Below, piece by piece: positions 36,651-45,820 of a DNA stretch of 64,000 bases. The stretch comes from an uncultured Granulosicoccus sp. (lineage in GTDB: Bacteria > Pseudomonadota > Gammaproteobacteria > Granulosicoccales > Granulosicoccaceae). The stretch is taken from assembly GCA_947495035.1 (NCBI GenBank), contig CANLXI010000001.1, forward strand, positions 554,305 through 618,304. The letters run 5' to 3'. Positions within the stretch are counted from its first letter, which is position 1, and the number at the start of each line of letters is the position of its first letter. The notes below the pieces were generated by a model. The model was not told the origin of the DNA and did not search any database. It was given only the letters and a program-made list of their open reading frames with translations. The translations under genes were made by a program, and so were the position numbers.

Positions 36651-37685
36651 ATGCCAGGAACCTTTGACGAACTGACTGGAACCGCACAGCGGCCAGACGA
36701 GAACCGTGCTGCGGACCCGGCGGGCAACGTCAGGGACGATGCTGATGCCAGCTCGATCCTGCTGGCTGCCGATACGTCCTCAACAGATTCGGACGATACG
36801 CGGACCCCGCGTCAGGTCCGTGAAGTGGCAAAGGAGCTCACGCGTTACGGACTTATCGAAGCGGCAAGGAAGCCCAATCTCTATCGCGTACTGCAGAACC
36901 AGCAGCAGGCCCTGGCCACGATACTCGAACCTCTGGATCTGGCTCTCGCCATCGATGACATTCGCGGCCTTGCGTTCGTCACGGTTCGTACCGATGCTGC
37001 CGATGATGGGCAATCCTCGGACGTGGAGGAGGATCCGGACGACTGGTCGCATCCTCTGGTGAGACGGCAGCGTCTCACGTTGGAGCAATCGCTGCTCGTT
37101 GCCATTCTGCGGCAACATTTCGTGGCGCATGAACAGGAAGCGGGTATCGGCGCAGATGATGCGCGTGTCGCCATCGATGAGCTGATTCCGCAGTTCCAGA
37201 TCTATCTCGGTGATCCCGGCAGTGAAGCCAGGGAGCGTACCCGCATGCTGACGCTTCTCGATCAGCTCAAGGGGCAGGGACTCGTTTCCGAACCGGATAC
37301 ACACGAACGCGTGACCATCAGGCCCATCATTGCGCACCTGGCAAGCCCCGAGAATCTGCAACATCTGTTGAGCTGGTTGCGGCAGCGTCGGACGGGTTCC
37401 GGCGCAGAGGCTGAGAAGGCCACCCGCGCCAGCGAAACGAAGGTCGCCGTGCGTGTCGAGGCAGGATCGGATCGTCCCGCAGAAGCGTCGAAGGCAATCG
37501 ATGTGCCGTCTGGCAAGAACGCTGGAAAGCGGCAAGAGGCTGACGCCGTGTCAGCCTCGGAGACTGTCCGGACGCCCGCATCGCCAGCCAGAGAGACCAA
37601 TGACACACAGGCAGGTAGCGCCGGTGTCGGACGCACCGGCGAGCTCTTCGGTGAACCTGGTGATATGGGCGACAGCGGACAATGA
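36651..37685 (+). CDS. jetB: Wadjet protein JetB (DUF4194, KITE-like), with long tail
   Basis: 344 residues, starting directly after jetA and overlapping jetC by 4 bp. The core (~45-245) has the DUF4194 pattern: VREVAKELTRYGLIEAARK, HPLVRRQRLTLEQSLLVAIL, LLDQLKGQGLV and a final winged-helix strand. It corresponds to MksE, the accessory subunit that binds the kleisin. Unusual are an acidic, Asp/Thr-rich N-terminal extension of ~45 residues and a ~100-residue Ala/Glu/Ser/Thr-rich, probably disordered C-terminal tail (from ~248), which makes the protein longer than I expect for JetB. Confidence 0.92.
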   Translation: MPGTFDELTGTAQRPDENRAADPAGNVRDDADASSILLAADTSSTDSDDTRTPRQVREVAKELTRYGLIEAARKPNLYRVLQNQQQALATILEPLDLALAIDDIRGLAFVTVRTDAADDGQSSDVEEDPDDWSHPLVRRQRLTLEQSLLVAILRQHFVAHEQEAGIGADDARVAIDELIPQFQIYLGDPGSEARERTRMLTLLDQLKGQGLVSEPDTHERVTIRPIIAHLASPENLQHLLSWLRQRRTGSGAEAEKATRASETKVAVRVEAGSDRPAEASKAIDVPSGKNAGKRQEADAVSASETVRTPASPARETNDTQAGSAGVGRTGELFGEPGDMGDSGQ

Positions 37686-40600
37686 ACAGGCAGGCCGACT
37701 TTGCCGCGCTTGCGGACCCTTTGATTCTCACCACCATCGAGCTGTACAACTGGGGCGGTTTCAACGGTCGTCACAGAGCGGACATGGATCCGGACGGCAC
37801 GGCCATTGTCGGTGCTACGGGCAGTGGCAAGACGACATTGGTCGATGCCTTGATGACACTGCTTTGTGCCAATCCGCGTTACAACCTTGCTTCCACGGGA
37901 GGACACGAGAGTGATCGCGATCTGAGCTCCTATGTCCGCGGTGTATCGGGACCGGGTGATGGCGGCAGTGAACAGAATCACATTGCGCGCAAGGGGCGTA
38001 CGGTCACCGGCATTGCAGCCCGTTTCGAGAATGCCGAACACAGTCTGCGTATCGGCGCGTTGCTGTGGTTTGACGGAAGTGGTGCATCAGCCGCAGACAT
38101 GAAGAAGCTCTGGCTCTACGCAGACGATCCCGAGCAAACGCTCGATCACTGGTTGGAAATCCATCATGCCGGAGGCATGCGGGCTCTTCGGCAGCTGGAC
38201 AAGCAGCGCACGGGTATCTGGACCTACCCCAGCAAGAAGGCTTTTCTTGCGCGCCTGCGTGATCGATTCGATGTCGGGGAAAATGCCTTCACGCTACTCA
38301 ATCGCGCCGCCGGACTGAAGCAGCTCAACAGCATCGACGAGATCTTCCGCGAGCTTGTTCTTGACGACCAGTCCGCTTTCGATCGAGCACAGGAGGTGGC
38401 AAACAGTTTTGATGATCTTACCGACATTCGCGAGGAACTGGAGATTGCCCGCGAACAGCAGCGCAAGCTTCTGCCTGTTGCAAAGCTCTGGAAGACGTTC
38501 GAAAAGGTAAATGAAGACCTGGAACGGCAGTTCACGCTACGCCAGGTATTGCCCATCTGGTACGCCGAACAGGCGTCCAGGCTCTGGCAGTCGTCGGCCG
38601 AGCGCACGACGGATCTGCTTGAAACGGGGAGACAGACAGCGAACGTCCTGGAAGCGGATCGCGATCGGCAGCGCGATGTCAGCGATGCTCATCGCGAAGC
38701 CTATCTGGGGGCCGGTGGTACCAACATCGAGCAGCTCGAACTCCGGATTCGGGACAATCAGCTGGAGCAGGAGCGTCGACGACAGGATGCCGATCAGTAT
38801 CAGAAGCTGACAACGGCACTGGCACTTGATGGGGCGCTGAATGCGGTGTCGGTGGAGAACAATCAGCGTGTGGCAGAAGTGCGCATGGCAGCACTGAAAA
38901 CGGACATCGAGCAGGCTGACAGTCGAAGTCTGGATATTCGCAGTGCCGAACGTGATGCCGAGCTCCGGCGTTCCGAACTCGGCCGTGAACTCGATGAAGT
39001 GCGCCGGCGACCGGATTCGAACCTGCCGTCCGCGTTTCAGCATTTTCGCAGTGCTCTGGCAGAGGTTCTCGGTCTGACGGAGGCGGCGTTGCCATTTGTC
39101 GCCGAACTCGTGCAGGTCAAGAATGATGAGCAGCGCTGGCGCGGCGCCATCGAACGTGCCATCGGCTCGCATCGATTGCGCATTCTGGTACCGCCAGAGC
39201 ACATTGATGCGGCACTGCGCTGGATCAACAGCCGCGATAATCGCCTGCATGTTCGCCTCTTCGAAGCGAAAGAGACGGTGAAGTCCACGACATTCTTCGA
39301 AGACGGTTTTACCCGCAAGCTGGAATTTCGTGCTCATCCGGCGCGAGAAGCCTTGAAGTCACTGCTCGCCGGGATCGATCGACACTGTGTGGACAGTCCC
39401 GAAGCGTTGCGTCATACAACACATGGGATGACCGCTGAAGGGCTCATGTCTGGCCAGTCACGGCAATTCGACAAGCAGGATCAGAAGCGCCTTGATGCCG
39501 ACTGGATGACAGGCTTTGACAATCGTGACCGGCTGGCCTGGCTTGAGCAGGCGGTCAAGGAAGCCGAATCGGAACTGGCGACAAGAGCCGAGCAGTCCAG
39601 CGAGGCGCGCAAGGCGTTGCAGGTGCTGCAGCAGGAGAGCCTCATGCTAGAGCGCCTGGGTGACATTCGCTTCGAACGCATCGATGTCGAAGGTATGGAG
39701 AGACTGCTGAATGATCTTGGCAAGCAACTCGCCGCGCTTGTGGACCCCGCATCCGATACAGCCAGACTCAAGGAACAATGGGACCAGGCACTGACTGAAC
39801 TGAACAGGCTTGAAGCGGAGTCAAAGGCCGCGGACAAGGCCGTCATGCGGCTGGAGCAACAACTGGAACTGGCGGAGCGCGAACTTGCCAGTGCGCGAAC
39901 GCGCATCATCGACGGATTGGACGACAGACAACGCGCCCTGGCCGAAGCGCATTTCACGACCATCACCGAGTCGAACCTGCCCGACATCGTCAACCTCGAA
40001 CGAGCACAGAGCGGTGTACTGCAGACGCAGATCGACACCCTTGTCTCGCGTCGTACCGATGTGCTCACCCAGTTGTCCCAACGCATGTCCGATGCCAAGA
40101 GTGTCGATCGTGGCGCGCTCTCGGAGGCGGGCCGCGAACTGGAAGATGTACCGGTCTATCTGGAGCGGCTCAGGGTACTGGAGGAAGAGGCGCTGCCTGA
40201 AAAACGTCGACGATTCCTCCAGTATCTCAACCAGTCTTCGGACGAAGGGGTGACGCAATTGTTGAGTCATGTCGACAACGAAGTGTCGATGATCGAAGAA
40301 CGTATCGAGGATTTGAATGGCACCTTGAAACGCGTGGACTTTCAACGTGATCGCTATCTGAGACTCGTGTCCGGCAAGGTCGTGCACGAAAGCCTGCGCA
40401 CCCTGCAGCGTGCGCAGAAGGAACTGAATGCCGCGCGTTTCAAGGACGATGATGGCGAAAGTCAGTACCGTGCGCTGCGTCATCTGGTGGCTCTGTTGCG
40501 CGATGCCTGCGAACGGCGTCGTACGGTGGGTGCTCGCGCGCTGCTCGATCCGCGATACCGGCTGGAATTCGCGGTTTCCGTGATCAGTCGTGAAGACGAT

Positions 40601-41065
40601 TCTCTCGTGGAAACCCGCACCAGCTCTCAGGGTGGCAGTGGCGGAGAAAAGGAAATCATCGCCTCCTATGTGCTGACGGCTTCCTTGAGCTATGCGCTTT
40701 GTCCCGCCGGTGCCAGTCTGCCATTGTTCGGTACCATCGTGCTCGATGAAGCCTTCTCAAGAAGCTCCCAGGTTGTTGCGGGTCGTATCATCGCTGCTCT
40801 CAGGGAGTTCGGTTTGCACGCGGTCTTTGTCACGCCGAACAAGGAGATGCGGTTGCTTCGCAATCACACGCGCTCGGCGATCATCGTGCATCGACGCGGC
40901 CAGTCATCGAGCCTCGTTTCGATGAGCTGGCAGGCACTGGAGAATGAACGCCATCGTCCGGATGGGTCTGCAGGCATGGCCCGGCGCATTGCCTCGGTCG
41001 CGGCTCCGGAGGATCCAGCGGCGCTCTCTGCCTCTGGAGATCCTGCTGTTACCGGCGAGCGCTGA
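37682..41065 (+). CDS. jetC: Wadjet SMC-like ATPase JetC
   Basis: 1127 residues with the layout of an SMC/MukB-like motor. Walker A GATGSGKTTLVDALM is at ~43-57, long coiled coils occupy ~240-480 and ~620-900 around a hinge near 500-560, the signature SQGGSGGEKEIIASY is at ~982 and Walker B TIVLDEAFSRSS near 1017. The opening phrase YNWGGFNGRH is typical of JetC. ATP hydrolysis drives loop extrusion on plasmid DNA. The terminal ~50 residues are Pro/Ala-rich. The gene overlaps jetB by ATGA and is 11 bp from jetD. No frameshift or loss of active residues is seen. Confidence 0.95.
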   Translation: MNRQADFAALADPLILTTIELYNWGGFNGRHRADMDPDGTAIVGATGSGKTTLVDALMTLLCANPRYNLASTGGHESDRDLSSYVRGVSGPGDGGSEQNHIARKGRTVTGIAARFENAEHSLRIGALLWFDGSGASAADMKKLWLYADDPEQTLDHWLEIHHAGGMRALRQLDKQRTGIWTYPSKKAFLARLRDRFDVGENAFTLLNRAAGLKQLNSIDEIFRELVLDDQSAFDRAQEVANSFDDLTDIREELEIAREQQRKLLPVAKLWKTFEKVNEDLERQFTLRQVLPIWYAEQASRLWQSSAERTTDLLETGRQTANVLEADRDRQRDVSDAHREAYLGAGGTNIEQLELRIRDNQLEQERRRQDADQYQKLTTALALDGALNAVSVENNQRVAEVRMAALKTDIEQADSRSLDIRSAERDAELRRSELGRELDEVRRRPDSNLPSAFQHFRSALAEVLGLTEAALPFVAELVQVKNDEQRWRGAIERAIGSHRLRILVPPEHIDAALRWINSRDNRLHVRLFEAKETVKSTTFFEDGFTRKLEFRAHPAREALKSLLAGIDRHCVDSPEALRHTTHGMTAEGLMSGQSRQFDKQDQKRLDADWMTGFDNRDRLAWLEQAVKEAESELATRAEQSSEARKALQVLQQESLMLERLGDIRFERIDVEGMERLLNDLGKQLAALVDPASDTARLKEQWDQALTELNRLEAESKAADKAVMRLEQQLELAERELASARTRIIDGLDDRQRALAEAHFTTITESNLPDIVNLERAQSGVLQTQIDTLVSRRTDVLTQLSQRMSDAKSVDRGALSEAGRELEDVPVYLERLRVLEEEALPEKRRRFLQYLNQSSDEGVTQLLSHVDNEVSMIEERIEDLNGTLKRVDFQRDRYLRLVSGKVVHESLRTLQRAQKELNAARFKDDDGESQYRALRHLVALLRDACERRRTVGARALLDPRYRLEFAVSVISREDDSLVETRTSSQGGSGGEKEIIASYVLTASLSYALCPAGASLPLFGTIVLDEAFSRSSQVVAGRIIAALREFGLHAVFVTPNKEMRLLRNHTRSAIIVHRRGQSSSLVSMSWQALENERHRPDGSAGMARRIASVAAPEDPAALSASGDPAVTGER

Positions 41066-41076
41066 CAAGACACGAC

Positions 41077-42231
41077 GTGAAATCGCCGCAGGACATTGCC
41101 GCACGCATGCAACGTCAATGGCAGCGCAGGCAGTTCCGGCTGGAATTGCTGACCACTGCCACGGCCTGGCCGCAGAGCTACCCCATCGGATTGCCGGCTG
41201 CGGGTGATCTGACAACCCGGCCGGCGGTGATACGCCAGCATGTCATGCAATGGCAGAAGATGGCGGTGGGACAGGTCATGTGGCGCGAGGTGAATTTCCG
41301 AGCGAGTGCCGAGCCAATCCGGTTGCCATCGCACTGGATTCTGGAGCGTCCGTCCGACTGGGTGCGCGCTGCGGCTGATCGCCAGACGGCTGACGACTTC
41401 GGCATGCTTGAATACCTGATCCGCCATGCCGACCCTGTGTTGCGCGACGCACTGATCAGTCATCTCAAGCTGCTACGGGGTCGTTCTCGAGAGGAGCTTC
41501 TGGCTGCGGTGAATCTCGCTGCCAGGCTGAAACAAGGAGAAGCGCAAGGGCGTCCCTTGCGACTGCTTGCCGGGCATGGCGTTGACACCAAGTTCTTCGA
41601 GCGCAATCGCCAGTTGCTCATCCGACTGCTTGATGCGCGTTTTGCAGGGATCGTCAGCGAACAGGGCTTGCACGGCTTTCTGGACGCCAGTGCCGACGGA
41701 GACCATTGGCTACTGCTGGTGCCTCTGCAGCGTGGACTGTTGCCGTTCACGATACAGCAGGTGCGTACGCAGGAACTTGCGACACTGGCAGCGGACTCGA
41801 TTCGGGCAAGGCGCATTCTTGTCATCGAGAATCGTCAGTGCTGGCATCTGCTTCCCGAGCTTGATGACACCATCGCCATTCTCGGCAGTGGCCTGGATCT
41901 CGATTGGCTCAGGGCTGCATGGCTGGACGGCAAGGACATCGTGTATTGGGGCGATATCGATACCTGGGGCCTGAGCATGCTGGCGCAGGCGCGGCAACAC
42001 CGTCCACTGACGAAGGCGATATTGATGGACCGTGACACTTTCAAGCGGCATGCCGCCGTCAATGCGGTGGCTGAACCAGTGGCAGCGGGGGAGGTGCCAC
42101 CTGGTGCACTTACAGCAGATGAGCAAGAACTCTATTGTTGGCTGATGATGCAAGAGAAGGGACGTCTGGAACAGGAATATCTGCCAGCCGAACGTGTGCA
42201 TGAGGCATTGCAGGACTTGTCGTCTCGATAA
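41077..42231 (+). CDS. jetD: Wadjet nuclease subunit JetD (DUF3322/DUF2220, TOPRIM)
   Basis: 384 residues from a GTG. The N-terminal DUF3322 part (ARMQRQWQRRQFRLELL, WREVNFRA) leads to the DUF2220 TOPRIM-like nuclease: the glutamate motif ILVIENRQCWHLLP near 247 and the acidic metal motif YWGDIDTWGLSML near 291. JetD is the topoisomerase-VI-like endonuclease that cuts plasmid DNA once the JetABC motor has extruded it. All expected catalytic acidic residues appear present, so the system is probably functional. It is the last gene; no further defence gene follows. Confidence 0.94.
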   Translation: MKSPQDIAARMQRQWQRRQFRLELLTTATAWPQSYPIGLPAAGDLTTRPAVIRQHVMQWQKMAVGQVMWREVNFRASAEPIRLPSHWILERPSDWVRAAADRQTADDFGMLEYLIRHADPVLRDALISHLKLLRGRSREELLAAVNLAARLKQGEAQGRPLRLLAGHGVDTKFFERNRQLLIRLLDARFAGIVSEQGLHGFLDASADGDHWLLLVPLQRGLLPFTIQQVRTQELATLAADSIRARRILVIENRQCWHLLPELDDTIAILGSGLDLDWLRAAWLDGKDIVYWGDIDTWGLSMLAQARQHRPLTKAILMDRDTFKRHAAVNAVAEPVAAGEVPPGALTADEQELYCWLMMQEKGRLEQEYLPAERVHEALQDLSSR

Positions 42232-42413
42232 GACCGAGTTCCATTGACGTCATGGTCTGCCTCGATTGCCATGACTCTCCTTGAACCGTGTTTGCCTGAG
42301 TGATTCTCTGACAGCACACCTGCTTTCACGTCTGTCGGCAAGTCGAGCATGGCTTTCCGCGAAGTCAATGGTCGTATTCAACGTCACTGTTCTGCGCGGA
42401 AATAAAACATTGA

Positions 42414-42461
42414 AATGGTAAAATAAACATTATAAAGTCACTAAATGCATATTTAACCATT
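42414..42461. promoter_or_regulatory. AT-rich island with inverted repeat downstream of jetD
   Basis: The region 42400-42465 is much richer in A/T than its surroundings. It contains AATGGTAAAATA (42414-42425) facing TATTTAACCATT (42450-42461), an 11/12 inverted repeat with a 24-bp centre, plus two near-direct copies AAATAAAACATT (42400) and AAATAAACATT (42421). It lies 20-70 bp upstream of the following lipoprotein gene and may hold its promoter and an operator. Confidence 0.4.
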
Positions 42462-42480
42462 ATGAACAAGGAGTCCAGTC

Positions 42481-43464
42481 ATGATGAGATTGTCAGCAAT
42501 CAGCCTGAAACATCGCTTCCACCTGTTCCGACCCGGCCTGACTCTGCTTCTGTCTTCCGTTCTGTTGCTGGGACTCTCTGCCTGCAGTAGTGATGACGAT
42601 GATGATTCGGGCATGCTGGATGATGCTGCAACCCTGCGCCATGAACTGGCGGCGGATCCCAATGGCATATGGTGGGATGCTCGGGAAGCCACACTCTATG
42701 CGACGGACAATGACAGCAATCAGATTCTGCAATTCGCAGAAGATGGCAGTCTGACGCCTTTTGCCAGTCTGGGACCAGTGCCAGAGGCAGGGGCCGATGT
42801 CAGTCAATTGTTTCGTGACGCTGACGGCAGCTTCTGGACTCCCCGTTTCGGATTCGGTACCGCAGGAACGGTGCTACAGATCAAGCCTGACAGATCAGTG
42901 GTGGCGTACTCCGAGCTGGATGCAGAGAGACGTCGAATTGGTCTGACCCGGACTACGGAAGGCGAGTGGCTGGTCAGTTGGTTCGTGCGTGGAGGTACTG
43001 GCGGCGTGAGCCGCCTGATACCGGACACGGTTGCCGGCACAGCGGTCGAGATCGATCTGATCGTCGGATTCTACAAACCCACAGGCATTGCAGTTGTGGG
43101 CCGAACGCTTTACGTGAATGATCAAGGACCGGGAGAGTTGCGCAGTTTCGATCTGGATGCCGTTCTGGGCGCGCCCACCACTGTTGAAAGTGGTACGGTT
43201 CTGACGAAGTTCACCGAAGACGAATCGACTGATCTGATGATCAGCGACGGTGACGCCAATCTGTACTTCGGCTCGCGAGCGGGCAAGCTGTTCCAGGTTG
43301 CTCTCGACGGTATGGTGACACCCTTGATGTCCGGTTTGAAGCAGATTCGAGGCGTCGCTCTCGACTCGGCAGGACGGCGACTACTGGCTGTCGAGCACAG
43401 TCCGGACACCGAGACCGAAGGCCCGCATGGCATCGTCATTGTGCCGCTGGGTGAAGAGCCCTGA
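42481..43464 (+). CDS. Beta-propeller lipoprotein (SMP-30/gluconolactonase-like)
   Basis: 327 residues with AAGGAG ahead of the start. The lipoprotein signal ends LLLGLSAC, followed by an acidic linker (SSDDDDDSG). The rest consists of propeller-like repeats: PNGIWWDAREATLYATDNDSN, GLTRTTEGEWLVSWF, PTGIAVVGRTLYVNDQ, DLMISDGDANLYFGSR and IRGVALDSAGRRLLAVEH. This pattern is shared by SMP-30/LRE and NHL-type six-bladed propellers. Catalytic metal residues of true lactonases cannot be assigned, so a binding or lactonase-like role in the periplasm remains open. It is convergent with the DM13 gene. Confidence 0.75.
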   Translation: MMRLSAISLKHRFHLFRPGLTLLLSSVLLLGLSACSSDDDDDSGMLDDAATLRHELAADPNGIWWDAREATLYATDNDSNQILQFAEDGSLTPFASLGPVPEAGADVSQLFRDADGSFWTPRFGFGTAGTVLQIKPDRSVVAYSELDAERRRIGLTRTTEGEWLVSWFVRGGTGGVSRLIPDTVAGTAVEIDLIVGFYKPTGIAVVGRTLYVNDQGPGELRSFDLDAVLGAPTTVESGTVLTKFTEDESTDLMISDGDANLYFGSRAGKLFQVALDGMVTPLMSGLKQIRGVALDSAGRRLLAVEHSPDTETEGPHGIVIVPLGEEP

Positions 43465-43484
43465 TCATGGACTATCGAGAGTGA

Positions 43485-43509
43485 GCGGAAAATGTCGACA
43501 CATTTCCGC
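43485..43509. terminator. Hairpin between convergent genes
   Basis: GCGGAAAATGT (43485-43495) and ACATTTCCGC (43500-43509) form a 10-bp stem with a single bulged A and a CGAC loop. It lies between the stop of the lipoprotein gene and that of the DM13 gene, the usual place for a shared terminator. No long T-run follows on either strand. Confidence 0.45.
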
Positions 43510-43534
43510 CACACCTTGAGAATGTGAATCGAGA

Positions 43535-43933
43535 CTATTTCAGGCTGGCAACGCCCAGGCCTACCGAATACTTCTCGCACCAGATGTAGACTTCATTGTA
43601 GTCGGATACATCTATGGACTCGGGTACGACATAGGACTGCGCACCGGAGTTGCTTTTCAGCAATCGAATGAGTGTGCCGGGGTCGTATTTTCCATCCTTG
43701 CCCAAGGCTATCTTCGGGTCGGGTGCTCCATCGAACGAGAAATCCTCCCCCAGTTCGATGACATGACCAGCCTCGGTCTGCACGACGGTCACCGAGCCAC
43801 TGGTGTCATGGTTGCTAAGGCCCCTGAAAGAACCTGATCGCGACGTACTGTCTGCGATGGCTGTTGAAACGAAGGCGGACAGCGTCAGCGTGAGAGTAAC
43901 GATGACGCTGAGTAATAATCTGTTGTATTGCAT
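43535..43933 (-). CDS. Secreted DM13-domain protein
   Basis: 132 residues: a signal peptide (cleavage near STAIADS) followed by one DM13 domain that fills the mature protein. Family marks are GSFRGLSNHDTSGSVTVV at its start, DFSFDGAPDPKIALGKDG, and the end segment YNEVYIWCEKYSVGLGVASL with the single conserved cysteine. DM13 domains are proposed, from animal proteins, to act in electron transfer or as redox modules; the bacterial role is unproven. It probably acts in the periplasm. Divergent from the SBP56 gene across a 467-bp gap. Confidence 0.8.
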   Translation of the reverse strand: MQYNRLLLSVIVTLTLTLSAFVSTAIADSTSRSGSFRGLSNHDTSGSVTVVQTEAGHVIELGEDFSFDGAPDPKIALGKDGKYDPGTLIRLLKSNSGAQSYVVPESIDVSDYNEVYIWCEKYSVGLGVASLK

Positions 43934-44400
43934 GGGTTGGTATTCACGAGTTGCGACCGAGTGAGGACAGGGCGGTCCATCGCACCTCGGACGATGAATG
44001 CGCTGGACAATTCGTAGACTGACATGTTGGCGGCTGGTTCCTTGTCACCATGGCTCAGTGACATCGGAGATACGAGGAAATGACCTGTTACCGGTTCATT
44101 CCGTGCGGCAATGCACGCAATTCACGACGCTACATTGACAAGCGGTGTCACGTTCGGAAGCGCTGCAAGTAGCGAAGTGCAGGCAGGTTCTGGTATCAGG
44201 TGCATGCATCCTGAAGGGCTTGATGATGGCATTCGGCTGTCTGCCCTGGGAGTGCAAATGGCAACAGGGATGTTGCGGCATCGCGGTAGAGTTGACAGTC
44301 GCCGCTCCGACTGCGCATTATGCTATTGCCTCAAGTAGATTCAGGCACACCACTGCACTGAACAGGCACGAATAGAGGTAATACTGCACAGGAGGAATCG
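43934..44400. other. Divergent regulatory gap between DM13 and SBP56 genes
   Basis: No convincing gene. An inverted repeat TGACA-N5-TGTCA is at 44136-44150, about 250 bp upstream of the SBP56 start, and could be a regulator site. A strong ribosome-binding site, AGGAGG, immediately precedes the ATG at 44401. Short frames across the gap lack ribosome-binding sites and recognisable sequence. Confidence 0.4.
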
Positions 44401-45801
44401 ATGAGTATCAGACCAGATCCCACATTTCATGCCACCGCAAGATTGGCCATGCAGGCACCGGTGGAGAAGTACGGTTTTACAGTGATGCTGAGTCCGGATG
44501 GCTCACAACCCGATGGCATTGCCGTCGTGGACCTGGACGAGAGTTCGGCAAGCCATGGAGAAATCGTTCACCAGATAGTCATGCCAAATACCGGCGACGA
44601 GTTTCACCATTTCGGCTGGAATGCGTGTTCGTCTTCCTTGTCCCCGCTGAGCGGCCATGCCTTTCTGGAGCGACGTTACCTCATCGTGCCGGGTATTCGC
44701 AGTTCTCGCATCTACATCATCGATGTGAAAGATCCGTTGCAGGCGAAGATCCACAAGATCATCGAGCCCGAGGAGGTGTTTGCCAAGACCGGGTATTCCA
44801 GACCTCATACCATTCACTGCGGTCCGGAAGGCATTTATGTCTCCACTCTGGGCGGTGGCGGCAAGGACGGTACCGACGGACCTCCCGGTATCTTCATCAT
44901 GGACTGCGAAACGTTCGAGATAATCGGACAGTATGAAATGGACCGCGGGGTGCAGGACAAGCATTATGACTTCTGGTGGAACCTGCCACAGGATTACATG
45001 GTCAGTTCCGAGTGGGGGTTGCCCCCGCAGTTTGAAAACGGCATCGTGGCCGAGGATCTGCTTGCCAACAAGTACGGCCATTCCATTCATTTCTGGGATC
45101 TGCGCAGACGCAAGAATGTTCAGACAATAGACTTGGGTGAGAACCATCAGATGGCGCTGGAAATTCGTCCGGCACATGATCCCAAGAAAACCTATGGCTT
45201 CTGCGGAGTCGTGGTCGACACCACGAACCTTCAGGGGGCCATCTTTACCTGGTGGCGTGATGACAATGGTCAGTGGCAGGCAAGGAAAACCATCACCATT
45301 GATCCGCATCCAGCCAACCCGGACGATTTGCCCGAACTGCTCAAGGGGTTCTCTGCGGTTCCCCCGCTGGTGACCGATATCGATCTGAGTCTTGACGATC
45401 GTTTTCTGTATGTCGCCTGTTGGGGCACGGGCGAGATGCACCAGTATGATGTCTCCGATCCGATGAATCCGGTATTGGCCGGCAAGGTCGAAGTCGGTGG
45501 TATCGTCAGGAACTCCCGACATCCGAATGGCAAGGAGTTCGCATTCGGCCCCCAGATGGTGGAAATCAGCCGAGATGGCAAACGGGTCTACTGGACGAAC
45601 TCCCTGTACTCGACCTGGGATGACCAGTTCTATCCGAACGGCAAGGGTGGGCAGATGGTCATGGCCAGGGTGGGTGACAATGGTGGACTGGAACTCGACA
45701 AGGATTTCTACGTGGACTTTCCGGAAGGCTATCGCGCCCATCAGATTCGCCTTGAAGGTGGAGATTGTTCAACGGACAGCTTCTGTTATCCCAATGTCTG
45801 A
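44401..45801 (+). CDS. mtoX: SBP56-family selenium-binding protein / methanethiol oxidase
   Basis: 466 residues; the ATG follows AGGAGG by 6 bp. The full SBP56 propeller is recognisable: DEFHHFGWNACSSSL with the conserved cysteine, LIVPGIRSSRIYIIDV, SRPHTIHCGPEGIYVSTLG, YDFWWNLPQDYMVSSEWG, GHSIHFWDLRRRK and the end segment EGYRAHQIRLEGGDCSTDSFCYP. Bacterial members include copper-dependent methanethiol oxidase, which turns CH3SH into formaldehyde, H2S and H2O2. No signal peptide is visible, unlike the periplasmic Hyphomicrobium enzyme as I recall it, and no SCO1 copper chaperone gene is adjacent. A membrane-protein gene follows closely. The symbol rests on family membership, not on proven activity. 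Confidence 0.85.
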   Translation: MSIRPDPTFHATARLAMQAPVEKYGFTVMLSPDGSQPDGIAVVDLDESSASHGEIVHQIVMPNTGDEFHHFGWNACSSSLSPLSGHAFLERRYLIVPGIRSSRIYIIDVKDPLQAKIHKIIEPEEVFAKTGYSRPHTIHCGPEGIYVSTLGGGGKDGTDGPPGIFIMDCETFEIIGQYEMDRGVQDKHYDFWWNLPQDYMVSSEWGLPPQFENGIVAEDLLANKYGHSIHFWDLRRRKNVQTIDLGENHQMALEIRPAHDPKKTYGFCGVVVDTTNLQGAIFTWWRDDNGQWQARKTITIDPHPANPDDLPELLKGFSAVPPLVTDIDLSLDDRFLYVACWGTGEMHQYDVSDPMNPVLAGKVEVGGIVRNSRHPNGKEFAFGPQMVEISRDGKRVYWTNSLYSTWDDQFYPNGKGGQMVMARVGDNGGLELDKDFYVDFPEGYRAHQIRLEGGDCSTDSFCYPNV

Positions 45802-45820
45802 TTGAGTTCGACGCTTCGAA

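Noticed and set aside
35160..42231. Chromosome-segregation MukBEF/MksBEF locus
   Set aside because: The DUF3375, DUF4194, JetC-type ATPase and DUF2220 TOPRIM order with a nuclease subunit indicates Wadjet rather than MukBEF.
44096..44375. Short frames with Cys/His in the gap before the SBP56 gene
   Set aside because: No start signals and the predicted sequences look random; treated as regulatory DNA.
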